A stretch of DNA of 43,757 nucleotides from Paenibacillus sp. FJAT-26967 (GTDB lineage: Bacteria > Bacillota > Bacilli > Paenibacillales > NBRC-103111). Position numbers and translations under genes: made by a program. The DNA lies in the NCBI RefSeq assembly GCF_001541095.1, contig NZ_LMXH01000002.1:2484-46240 (forward strand). Direction: 5' to 3'. Under the pieces are notes generated by a model. The model saw only the letters and a program-made list of their open reading frames with translations. It was not told the origin of the DNA and searched no databases. Shown here piece after piece: positions 32,139 to 38,914 of the stretch; position 1 is the first letter of the stretch, and every line of letters starts with the position of its first letter.

Positions 32139-33272
32139 ATGAAAGCGGAATTGCTAATAATTGGCGGGACGATCGTTGATCCTTCTACTGGTAGATCCGG
32201 CGCGGGCGATGTCCTCGTCAGCCAGGGGCGTATTGTTGGGGTAGTGGAGCCGGGAACGGCTGTAGAGGCAGAGAGAACATTGGATGCTGCCGGCTGTTAC
32301 GTATCACCGGGCTTTATTGATATTCATACCCACATTTATGAGGGTGTGCAGGAGATGGGCGTTGCTCCCGACCGCGTCGGGATCGACCAGGGCGTTACGA
32401 CGGTCGTAGATGCAGGCAGCTCCGGCTTTGCGAATTATGAGGATTTTGTTAAAAGAAGTATCGAGCCGAGCAAAAGCCGCGTACTGGCCTGGCTGAATAT
32501 CTCCGCGCCCGGACTTGCCGAGGGGCGCTCTGAGCTGGCTGATCTAGCGAAGCTTGATCCCGAAGCGACGCTTGAGGTCATTGAGCGTCACCGCGACAGT
32601 ATTATCGGAATCAAGGCTAGAATGAGCGGCTCGGTTGTTAAATCAAGCGGTATCCGCCCGCTTGAGATCGCTAAGGATACGGCGAGAGAAGCAGGCCTGC
32701 CGGTGATGGTTCACGTAGGCAATGCGCCGCCGGCACTCGGTGATGTGCTTGACTTGCTTGAAGCGGGGGATGTCGTTACCCACGCTTTCCACGGCAAAGC
32801 AGGCGGCATCCTGAATGCGGACGGTTCCTTGATTCCGCAGGCAGCCGCTGCGCTTGAGCGTGGTGTTCTGTTCGACGTCGGTCACGGCAGCTCAAGCTTC
32901 AGTTTTGATACGATGATCAAAGCCAGGGAGCTTGGAATTCATCCTTACTCGATCTCTACGGATCTTTATCTTGTTAATTTAGTTGAAGGGCCTGTATACA
33001 GCCAGGCGATCACCATGACCAAACTGCTGGCGCTCGGTTACACCCTGGAAGAGGTTATTACGTGGGCGACTTCCGCACCCGCCAAAGTGCTTGGACTGGA
33101 ATCAGAAATCGGGACCTTAAAAGAAGGTTCAGAAGCCGACATCACCATCTTCCGGATCGAAGAGGAGCCTATTCTTCTTAAGGATGCGGAGGGCAAAACC
33201 ATAGCGTACAACCAGCAGCTCATTCCACAATATACCATAAGAGCTGGAGAGATATACACATGTTCAACCTAA
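32139..33272 (+). CDS. Amidohydrolase/deacetylase-family metallohydrolase (EF_0837 type)
   Basis: A 377-aa TIM-barrel amidohydrolase. Metal ligands are visible: His63 and His65 (DIHTH), Lys159 (GIKARMSG, probable carboxylated bridging Lys), His192 (MVHVGN), His215 (THAFHG) and Asp275 (STDLY). These fit a binuclear zinc enzyme. It belongs to the family represented by Enterococcus EF_0837, related to N-acyl amino acid deacetylases and acyl-hydroxy-acid esterases. In this operon it could remove an acyl group from an N-acylated amino-sugar acid before DgaE acts; that is inference. GAGGAG precedes the ATG, which lies two bases after the regulator stop; the gene overlaps the next by 13 nt. Confidence 0.92.
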   Translation: MKAELLIIGGTIVDPSTGRSGAGDVLVSQGRIVGVVEPGTAVEAERTLDAAGCYVSPGFIDIHTHIYEGVQEMGVAPDRVGIDQGVTTVVDAGSSGFANYEDFVKRSIEPSKSRVLAWLNISAPGLAEGRSELADLAKLDPEATLEVIERHRDSIIGIKARMSGSVVKSSGIRPLEIAKDTAREAGLPVMVHVGNAPPALGDVLDLLEAGDVVTHAFHGKAGGILNADGSLIPQAAAALERGVLFDVGHGSSSFSFDTMIKARELGIHPYSISTDLYLVNLVEGPVYSQAITMTKLLALGYTLEEVITWATSAPAKVLGLESEIGTLKEGSEADITIFRIEEEPILLKDAEGKTIAYNQQLIPQYTIRAGEIYTCST

Positions 33273-33622
33273 ATGAAGTCATGGAAGAAATTCCGCAGAA
33301 AACGGAAGCTTCCGCAGAGAAACTAGAGATTGTCCAAACCCTTCTTACGGATCTTCGGCTCATGTCTGAAGATATTAGTCTAAGCATCCCGCATACGAAA
33401 GCCGTTATTATAGGCATACATCTTCTTGCCTTTCTGAGAAGAGTGGACCTGGACGAATATTTGCCGGAAATTGAGCCGGAGATGTTCGAAGAGCTGAGTA
33501 CGGAGTCTATCGAACTGAGTAAACGTCTGTTCAGCAGCTATCAGTTCCCTCCTACAAGAAAGCTGGATGATGCGGAAGTGTTTTTCCTGGCAGTTCATTT
33601 TGAAGCTGCCAAATCTAACTAA
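33260..33622 (+). CDS. Stand-alone PRD domain protein (EF_0829 type)
   Basis: A 120-aa protein made of a single PTS regulation domain. Both phosphorylatable His are present, in IIGIHLLAFLRRV and FFLAVHFEAAK, separated by about 65 residues, the usual PRD spacing. There is no DNA- or RNA-binding domain. It presumably is phosphorylated by HPr or an EIIB-like protein and either partners with the large regulator (whose own first PRD lacks His) or controls a transport protein. ATG 33260 lies inside the amidohydrolase gene with GGAGAG seven bases upstream. Confidence 0.87.
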   Translation: MFNLNEVMEEIPQKTEASAEKLEIVQTLLTDLRLMSEDISLSIPHTKAVIIGIHLLAFLRRVDLDEYLPEIEPEMFEELSTESIELSKRLFSSYQFPPTRKLDDAEVFFLAVHFEAAKSN

Positions 33623-33636
33623 CAGGAGTGAAATCC

Positions 33637-34002
33637 ATGGAAAACAAAGTGAAAGTAGTTATTGGCGATCGTTTAGGTAAAGGGCAGAATGTAGCCAAAG
33701 GTGTCGAGGCGGCCGGCGGAATAGCGATTGTGATTCCTGGTGTAGGCGCTGATATGAAGCTCGGGGACGTTATGAACAAAGAAAACGCGGATTTCGGTAT
33801 CTCGTTCTGTGGCAGCGGCGGTGCAGGTGCCGTTACAGCTAATACCAAATATAAATATCCGATGGAATTCGGAATGCGTTCGATTGATGCAGGAGTTACG
33901 GCAATACGCGAAGGTAAAAAAGTGCTCGGTTTCGGTTTTATGGACGTCGAAGAGCTTGGACGCCGTTTGACGGAAGAATATAAAAAAGTAAACGGGAGGT
34001 AA
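33637..34002 (+). CDS. Glycine-rich SFCGS-family protein (EF_0830 type), unknown function
   Basis: A 121-aa soluble protein of the SFCGS family, named for the motif FGISFCGSGGAGAV (Cys58). The protein starts as a beta strand and Gly loop (VKVVIGDRLGKGQN), with further Gly-rich turns (GVEAAGGIAIVIPGVGADMK) and a C-terminal helix (DVEELGRRLTEEYKK). The size, the alpha/beta pattern and the Cys at a strand end recall PTS EIIB proteins that carry phosphate on Cys, but I cannot show homology. The ATG at 33637 is chosen over an in-frame GTG (33628) because AGGAG lies eight bases before it. It has no known role; it is always, as far as I know, encoded with DUF4310-4312 genes. Confidence 0.88.
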   Translation: MENKVKVVIGDRLGKGQNVAKGVEAAGGIAIVIPGVGADMKLGDVMNKENADFGISFCGSGGAGAVTANTKYKYPMEFGMRSIDAGVTAIREGKKVLGFGFMDVEELGRRLTEEYKKVNGR

Positions 34003-34010
34003 GGCAGACT

Positions 34011-34349
34011 ATGTTTCAGCAAAAACCGTTAACGCTCGTTGTCAGTGGGTCCTCGGAAACGAAGCAGGGCGCATTTCAGCAGGCCCTTACCCGTATGAAA
34101 GGTCAAATTTCAAGGGAAACAACCGATGTGCTCATGCAAATTGAGCCGCAGGAAGTGGAGATCGTTTCGGCCAACGTGACGCAGTACCGCGAGAAGTTTC
34201 TCGGACTGTTCTTTCCGCGGAATCGGACCCGTTATGATGTAACGCTGCGGATAACGGTGAAGCTGAAATATGTGAACCTTGATGAGCTTGAGTTTACTGA
34301 AAATGCCGAGAATCTCAGTAAATACCAGCGCATTCTCAAAATGCGTTAA
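34011..34349 (+). CDS. DUF4312-family protein (EF_0831 type), unknown function
   Basis: A 112-aa soluble protein. The N-terminal strand-helix unit (LTLVVSGSSETKQGAFQQALTRMKGQI) is followed by two long beta strands (TDVLMQIEPQEVEIVSANV; TRYDVTLRITVKLKYVNL) and a short helix. It fits the DUF4312 family found in the same operon of Enterococcus and enteric bacteria. There are no catalytic signatures I recognise. GGGAGGTAAGG precedes the ATG, nine bases after the SFCGS gene. Given its small size and position it may be a soluble component of the membrane system encoded by the next two genes. Confidence 0.87.
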   Translation: MFQQKPLTLVVSGSSETKQGAFQQALTRMKGQISRETTDVLMQIEPQEVEIVSANVTQYREKFLGLFFPRNRTRYDVTLRITVKLKYVNLDELEFTENAENLSKYQRILKMR

Positions 34350-34426
34350 AAGATAGAGCTGAGATTACTAGAGATAGAGAGTGGATTTGGGAAGCTGTCT
34401 GTATTCTGAAGTTCTGGGGGATTCAT

Positions 34427-35215
34427 ATGAGTATTACATTGGCCATCATTTTTAAGTCCATCATTATCGGACTGCTTGTCGGCTTTGGTGTTGGAGCCGG
34501 CGCGGCGCGTATGTTCCATGCGCCGAACGTGCAAGGGATGGGCGCTTTCCGCACATTCGGAGAACTGAATGCCTGCGAAGGCGACTCCGTAGCCCACTTT
34601 TCATTCGGTCTGGGCTTTCTGTTCAATGCCTGGGCGTCTGTTGTCGGTGCCGGTGCACTGACACAGGACGTCGATCACCGGATTATTCCGCACTGGTCGG
34701 CAGCTGCCCTGCTATCGCGGAACAAGAAGCTTGAAGAGACGCTTCACGATCCGCGTAAAATGGCTTGGGCAGGCGCAATTATCGGTGCGATCGTTGTCGC
34801 TCTGCTTAACTCAACAGCGGCAGCTATCCCGGCTTCGCTGCAATCCGTAGCGACCAAGGTCCTGGTGCCTGCCGCTAACTGGCTGATTAATCCGATCATG
34901 CCGATCGTATTCTGGACTGCGGCAATGGATGCAGGCAAGCGGACCGGTGTGTGGGCGACTCTGCTCGGCGGCTTCTCTCATCTCGTGATGGGTAACGCGG
35001 TTCCGGGTATCGTGCTTGGTATTCTAATCGGCAAGGGTGTTGATGACGGCGGCTGGAACCGTATCACCAAAACGATGCTGGTTGCCATTATTCTGCTGTT
35101 CGTATTCAGCGGTTTCTTCCGTGCCTTCGATGTGGCTCTTCTGAAGAGCATGAGCATCGCAACCCCGCAGTGGCTGATTGACCTGCACGCATTCTTTGGA
35201 TCGGTGGTGAAATAA
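34427..35215 (+). CDS. DUF4311-family membrane protein (EF_0832 type), candidate transport subunit
   Basis: A 262-aa integral membrane protein with about six to seven hydrophobic segments. It opens with a Gly-rich helix (SIIIGLLVGFGVGAGAARMF), has a polar, conserved-looking segment NVQGMGAFRTFGELNACEGDSVAH that could line a substrate site, and a second such loop DVDHRIIPHWSAAALLSR. The family has no assigned function. With the 216-aa DUF4310 protein it forms the membrane part of this operon, and no other permease gene is present, so a transport role is likely by context. The ATG follows CTGGGGGATTC; a 77-bp gap separates it from DUF4312. DUF4310 starts two bases after its stop. Confidence 0.87.
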   Translation: MSITLAIIFKSIIIGLLVGFGVGAGAARMFHAPNVQGMGAFRTFGELNACEGDSVAHFSFGLGFLFNAWASVVGAGALTQDVDHRIIPHWSAAALLSRNKKLEETLHDPRKMAWAGAIIGAIVVALLNSTAAAIPASLQSVATKVLVPAANWLINPIMPIVFWTAAMDAGKRTGVWATLLGGFSHLVMGNAVPGIVLGILIGKGVDDGGWNRITKTMLVAIILLFVFSGFFRAFDVALLKSMSIATPQWLIDLHAFFGSVVK

Positions 35216-35217
35216 CC

Positions 35218-35868
35218 ATGGAAAACAACTTGCAAAAAGGCTTCTGGTATTCCGAATGGGCATTTGTTTTATTCGTTGCTTGTCTTTCCTCTGGGATTTT
35301 TGCCGGAACTCACTTATACTATGTATATCATGTAGGTGCATTCAACGATATTGCTATCGTAGCTATGCTTGAAGCAGGTATCAAAGGTGGAGCCTATGGC
35401 GCCGCAGCGGCATTCGGTGCGAGCTTCTTGTTTGCCCGTATTCTGGAAGCTCCGCTGGTTGGTATTCTGGATATCGGCGGTTCTCTACAGACAGGTATCG
35501 GTATCGGTGTTCCCGCTCTGATGCTTGGAGCAGGCATGACGGCTCCCCTTACCAACTTCCCGCTTGCTTTGCTTACGGGAGCCGCTCTTGGCGTAGCTGT
35601 AGGCGGCGTTATCATTCTGATCCGTAAATTTACGATCAATGCGTCCAATTCAACCTTTGGTGCCGATGTCATGATGGGAGCGGGTAATGCCTCCGGACGT
35701 TATCTGGGTCCGCTGATTGTAATCTCTGCGGTTATGGCTTCGATTCCCGTTGGAATCGGTGCGACGATCGGTGCAGCTATTTTCTACTACTATAAAAAAC
35801 CGATTGCCGGCGGTGCGATTATCGGAGCTATGATACTGGGTGCAATCTTCCCGATCGTGACGAAATAA
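35218..35868 (+). CDS. DUF4310-family membrane protein (EF_0833 type), candidate transport subunit
   Basis: A 216-aa membrane protein with about six hydrophobic segments. It is very rich in Gly and Ala, with a run of helix-packing motifs (GGAYGAAAAFGASFLFARI, GILDIGGSLQTGIGIGVPA, GAALGVAVGGVIILI). The GDxxTG/GGSLQTG-like stretch is reminiscent of mannose-class PTS EIIC proteins, although I cannot show relationship. The protein starts in the cytosol or outside with a short polar tail (ENNLQKGFWYSEW). ATG 35218 lies two bases after the DUF4311 stop with GGTG upstream, so the two are coupled. Function unknown; partner of DUF4311 in a probable uptake system. Confidence 0.87.
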   Translation: MENNLQKGFWYSEWAFVLFVACLSSGIFAGTHLYYVYHVGAFNDIAIVAMLEAGIKGGAYGAAAAFGASFLFARILEAPLVGILDIGGSLQTGIGIGVPALMLGAGMTAPLTNFPLALLTGAALGVAVGGVIILIRKFTINASNSTFGADVMMGAGNASGRYLGPLIVISAVMASIPVGIGATIGAAIFYYYKKPIAGGAIIGAMILGAIFPIVTK

Positions 35869-35950
35869 ACCTACACGGAATACGGATACAAAATTTAAGC
35901 AGCAAGATGTTCATACCATGGATTCAAATCAAGGATAGAGGAGAGAGACC

Positions 35951-37051
35951 ATGAGTATCTTTGAGCAGTACGGATGCAGACAGGTAATTAATGCGAGCGG
36001 TAAAATGACCGCACTCGGCGCCAGCGCCGTCCACGAAGATGTGGCGGCAGCTGTTGCGGAGGCGGCGAAGGATTATGTGGATATCAGTGAACTGATGGTT
36101 CAAGCCGGCAAAGTGATTGCCGAGGTGACGGGCGCCGAAGACGGCTGTCCGACAACCGGAGCAGCCGGAGGCATCGCGATCTCGGTCGCGGCCGTCATTG
36201 CGGGCAAGAGCCTCAGTCTGATTGAACGCATACCGCTCACGGATGGCCTCCGTAATGAGATCATCATCCAAAAAGGACACTCGGTTCACTTCGGCGCCTC
36301 CATTCCACAGATGATTGCAATCGGCGGGGGCAAAGTCATTGAAGTGGGCCAGGCCAACCATGTCGAGAAGGATCATATCGCGGAAGCGGTTACGGATAGA
36401 ACCGCAGCACTTCTCTACGTGAAATCTCACCATGCGGTGCAGAAGGGAATGCAGTCCATTGAGACAATGGCTGCCATCGCCAAAGAGAAGGGAATTCCTC
36501 TGATCGTAGACGCTGCAGCTGAGGAAGATTTCCGCAAATATGTTGCCATGGGTGTGGAAATCGTGGTATATAGTGGCGGTAAAGCACTAGAAGGCCCGAC
36601 ATCCGGCTTCATTTGCGGACGCGCGGATCTGATGGAAGCGTGCCGCGCCCAGTATAAGGGAGTCGGACGCCCGATGAAGATCGGCAAAGAGGGCATCGTC
36701 GGATTGCTGACGGCGCTCCGCCGTTACGACAACCGTCCGGATGAGTCCGAGCAGCAGCGTGAGCGTATGGAGTGGCTGATCGCCGAGCTGCAGAGTGTTC
36801 CGGGTGTCAAAGGAGCTATCCTGCAGGATGAAGCGGGACGTGCCATCTATCGTGCGCAGCTGACGATTGATCCCAAGGCAGCAGGCAAGACGGCTTATGA
36901 ACTGATTAAAGAGCTCGAAGCCGGTAATCCTGCCGTTTATACTCGCAATCATTATGCGAACCTGGGGATGATCAGCATTGACCCGCGTCCGCTTCTGGTT
37001 GGACAGGAGCAGATTATCGCAGAGAGAATCAAAGCGATTCTGCAAGCTTAA
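35951..37051 (+). CDS. dgaE: DgaE-type PLP-dependent ammonia lyase (D-glucosaminate-6-phosphate ammonia lyase family)
   Basis: A 366-aa PLP enzyme of the SelA-related family. Lys211 in YSGGKALEGPTSG is the Schiff-base Lys, Asp187 in IVDAAAEE contacts the pyridine nitrogen, and TTGAAGGIAI forms the phosphate cup. In Salmonella, DgaE converts D-glucosaminate-6-phosphate to 2-keto-3-deoxygluconate-6-phosphate and ammonia. Here DgaF follows 33 bases downstream, which supports the same two-step path to pyruvate and glyceraldehyde-3-phosphate. The substrate could differ, since no Dga-type PTS permease is present. GAGGAGAG precedes the ATG at 35951. An 82-bp gap after DUF4310 shows no terminator. 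Confidence 0.9.
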   Translation: MSIFEQYGCRQVINASGKMTALGASAVHEDVAAAVAEAAKDYVDISELMVQAGKVIAEVTGAEDGCPTTGAAGGIAISVAAVIAGKSLSLIERIPLTDGLRNEIIIQKGHSVHFGASIPQMIAIGGGKVIEVGQANHVEKDHIAEAVTDRTAALLYVKSHHAVQKGMQSIETMAAIAKEKGIPLIVDAAAEEDFRKYVAMGVEIVVYSGGKALEGPTSGFICGRADLMEACRAQYKGVGRPMKIGKEGIVGLLTALRRYDNRPDESEQQRERMEWLIAELQSVPGVKGAILQDEAGRAIYRAQLTIDPKAAGKTAYELIKELEAGNPAVYTRNHYANLGMISIDPRPLLVGQEQIIAERIKAILQA

Positions 37052-37084
37052 TCCGTTAAAGAAAAGGGAGATGGAGAGAACGAT

Positions 37085-37807
37085 ATGTCACAACAACCTA
37101 CGATTAAATTAAATGTTCTTGCAAAAACTGCTGAAAACGCGAAACAGATTGTTGATGCAGCGGAAGGCCGCGTTTACGTGGGACTGATGGTTAAAAACTT
37201 CGCTTCCGTAGATGAAGCCGTCCAGACAGTGGACGAGTTTCAACAAGCAGGCGTGCCTGTCTCGGTAGGTCTGGGTGCAGGAGATCCGGCTATGTGGAGC
37301 AAGGTTGTAGATGTTTCGATCCGCACCAAACCGGCTCACGTGAATCAAGTATTCCCGGCAGCAGGCTATACACTGGGCGCTATGCGCGCAGCGGGCAGCC
37401 CGGATACACTGGTCAACGCTCTGATCACCCCGAGCGGAACTGCAGGTCAAGTTAGAATCGCAACGGGTCCGACAAGTGTTCAGTTCGAGAACGACACGGT
37501 TTCTTGTGAAGCTGCTGCGGCTATGCTGGCTGAAATCGGCATCCACTCCGTGAAATTCTACCCGATCGGCGGCGTAGACCACCTGGACGAGCTTGCTGCT
37601 ATGGTGAAAGCTTCCGTTGCTCAAGGCATTAAAATCTTCGAACCGACTGGCGGAATCGACATCGATACGATCGGCCGTGTTGTAGAAGTATGTGCAGAGA
37701 ATGGCGCTGAGATCATTATTCCACACGTGTATACGTCGATTATCGATAAGGCGACAGGCTTAACCCGCATTGAAGATGTAAAAGAATTAATGCGCGCGAT
37801 TTCGTAA
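37085..37807 (+). CDS. dgaF: DgaF-type 2-keto-3-deoxygluconate-6-phosphate aldolase
   Basis: A 240-aa cytosolic class I aldolase of the KDGP aldolase (formerly DUF1341) family. Lys157 in HSVKFYPIGG is placed as the Schiff-base Lys; the G-x-G loops GLGAGDP and EPTGGID suit a phosphate-binding TIM barrel. It would split KDPG made by DgaE into pyruvate and glyceraldehyde-3-phosphate. It is the last gene of the operon: 80 bases later a terminator ends the transcript. GGGAGATGGAGAG precedes the ATG. Confidence 0.91.
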   Translation: MSQQPTIKLNVLAKTAENAKQIVDAAEGRVYVGLMVKNFASVDEAVQTVDEFQQAGVPVSVGLGAGDPAMWSKVVDVSIRTKPAHVNQVFPAAGYTLGAMRAAGSPDTLVNALITPSGTAGQVRIATGPTSVQFENDTVSCEAAAAMLAEIGIHSVKFYPIGGVDHLDELAAMVKASVAQGIKIFEPTGGIDIDTIGRVVEVCAENGAEIIIPHVYTSIIDKATGLTRIEDVKELMRAIS

Positions 37808-37886
37808 GAGACTGTCATAAAGCTGCTGGTAAGCTGGACTTTAACAAGTGTAAGCATAGTAAACGCTGCCAATATTAAAGAAATGG

Positions 37887-37918
37887 CCTCATGCCGGTTA
37901 TCCGCCATGAGGTTTTTT
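37887..37918 (+). terminator. Terminator of the dga-type operon
   Basis: CCTCATG pairs with CATGAGG, with an inner CGG/CCG pair set and TTAT loop, followed by six T residues. Confidence 0.88.
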
Positions 37919-37997
37919 AATAGTCTGGATCTCAGGAATTCATCGAACTGTACCCAAATTAGATGATTGTACCCTATATGCTTTGAATTTATCCCTT

Positions 37998-38100
37998 TTG
38001 AGACCTAGCGATTTATGGTGTAATAAAGACACGGGTCAGCTTCAATTTCACACTCCACACGTTCTGGTACTCTCGCATTATGGGGAGTACACTTTTTTTT
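37998..38100 (+). ncRNA. Candidate short transcript of about 70 nt (promoter to terminator)
   Basis: TTGAGA (37998-38003) and an extended -10 TGG-TGTAAT (38016-38024), with a short 15-bp spacer, precede a strong terminator: GTACTCTC paired with GGGAGTAC, 8-nt loop, then eight T residues (38067-38100). No start codon with a ribosome site lies between. This could be a small RNA, or a leftover of a larger unit. Confidence 0.35.
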
Positions 38101-38278
38101 GTCCGGATGTATGTGAGTTCGTAACTTTTGTTATAGGATCGGATAAGAAGTAGGACCCCGAATTTGTACTCATCTGCGTTTTTCCGTAATACAGAAACTT
38201 CAAAATTAGTAATTTTTATCCCTGTATGAATCGAATATACCCCTGTTGATGCGGGGGGATATATGGTGTAATGAATGT

Positions 38279-38319
38279 AGCCGACCGCTGCTTGGGTATC
38301 CAAGAGAGTCGGCTTTTTC
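38279..38319 (+). terminator. Two-part hairpin terminator
   Basis: Outer stem AGCCGAC/GTCGGCT and inner stem CTTGG/CCAAG (loop GTAT), then five T residues. It has no upstream gene in this orientation within 400 bases, only the promoter-like repeat at 38246-38272. Confidence 0.7.
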
Positions 38320-38342
38320 TATGCCCAGGCTTACAGAGTTTT

Positions 38343-38368
38343 GTTTCGCATCATTACCCGAAGGGTAA
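38343..38368 (+). promoter_or_regulatory. SigB-like promoter of the csbD-type gene
   Basis: GTTTCG (38343-38348), 14-bp spacer, GGGTAA (38363-38368) agree with the general-stress sigma-B consensus GTTT...GGGTA. The -10 lies in a palindrome, ATTACCC-GAA-GGGTAAT (38353-38369). CsbD in B. subtilis is sigma-B dependent, which fits. Confidence 0.6.
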
Positions 38369-38421
38369 TTAAAAGCTGTAGAGATAAAGTAATAAATAAC
38401 CCCATAAGGAGATGAGATACC

Positions 38422-38655
38422 ATGGACAATAATGTATTTAAAGGTAAATGGAAACAGCTCAAAGGGGAAGCGCAAAAGCAATGGGGCAAGCTGACAGATG
38501 ATGACATGGATGTCATTAACGGCGAGAAGGAAAAGCTGGTCGGTAAGCTGCAGGAGCGTTACGGCCATACGAAGGATGCAGCAGAGGACGAATACCAGCG
38601 CTGGTCCAGTACTTATCGTGGTGATGAACCAGTGGATACCGACCGACGTATTTAA
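38422..38655 (+). CDS. csbD: CsbD-family general stress protein
   Basis: A 77-aa small, charged, helical protein with the CsbD signature: FKGKWKQLKGEAQKQWGKLTDDD near the N-terminus and the repeat-like EKLVGKLQERYGHTKDAAEDE. It is soluble, with no signal peptide. Its biochemical role is unknown, but the family is induced by general stress and phosphate limitation in Bacillus. A very good ribosome site (AAGGAGATGAG) precedes the ATG at 38422, and a sigma-B-like promoter lies 54 bases upstream. A terminator follows at 38678. Confidence 0.93.
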   Translation: MDNNVFKGKWKQLKGEAQKQWGKLTDDDMDVINGEKEKLVGKLQERYGHTKDAAEDEYQRWSSTYRGDEPVDTDRRI

Positions 38656-38677
38656 TACTATCAGGTTTGCTAATAAT

Positions 38678-38706
38678 AAAGCCGAATCCTTCCGGATTCG
38701 GCTTTT
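38678..38706 (+). terminator. Terminator of the csbD-type gene
   Basis: AAAGCCGAATCC pairs with GGATTCGGCTTT around a 4-nt loop, then TTGACT. Confidence 0.88.
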
Positions 38707-38784
38707 GACTGTTATACCACATGCTGCTGCCTTGGTCTTGTGTGTGGTCTTGTGTGTGAAAGGGACATTTTAATAAGAGAGAAT

Positions 38785-38818
38785 AAAAAAGTGCACTTCT
38801 ATCTAAATAGAAGTGCAC
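38785..38818 (-). terminator. Terminator of the GDPD-like gene
   Basis: On the minus strand a perfect 12-bp stem (GTGCACTTCTAT with ATAGAAGTGCAC, loop TTAG) is followed by six T residues. It lies about 100 bases beyond the GDPD-like stop codon; the plus strand also has a short T-run, so it may act both ways. Confidence 0.85.
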
Positions 38819-38914
38819 CTTTTATGGGTTTAATTATGGATTATAATGGGTCATCATCCAGTATCCCAGAAGCAGCTTGTCCAGACAACTGAATGCCGCT
38901 GTCCTCTCTGCAAA

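Larger units (their letters stand above)
37919..38337 (+). other. Non-coding region with two promoter-like repeats and two terminators
   Basis: No gene is supported here. Two copies of TATGGTGTAATRAA lie at 38014-38027 and 38262-38275, each behind a TTGA-type hexamer 15 bp upstream. The first is followed 40 bases later by a strong terminator. An additional GC hairpin, CCCC...GGGG, is at 38240-38257. A minus-strand frame of 96 codons crosses a strong plus-strand terminator and is not credible. Confidence 0.5.

Noticed and set aside
34346-34626. Minus-strand frames of 67 and 83 codons at the DUF4312-DUF4311 junction
   Set aside because: They are antisense to DUF4311 and lack ribosome sites.
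38013-38303. 96-codon minus-strand frame in the gap before csbD
   Set aside because: It spans a strong terminator and promoter-like repeats on the plus strand and has no ribosome site or family resemblance.
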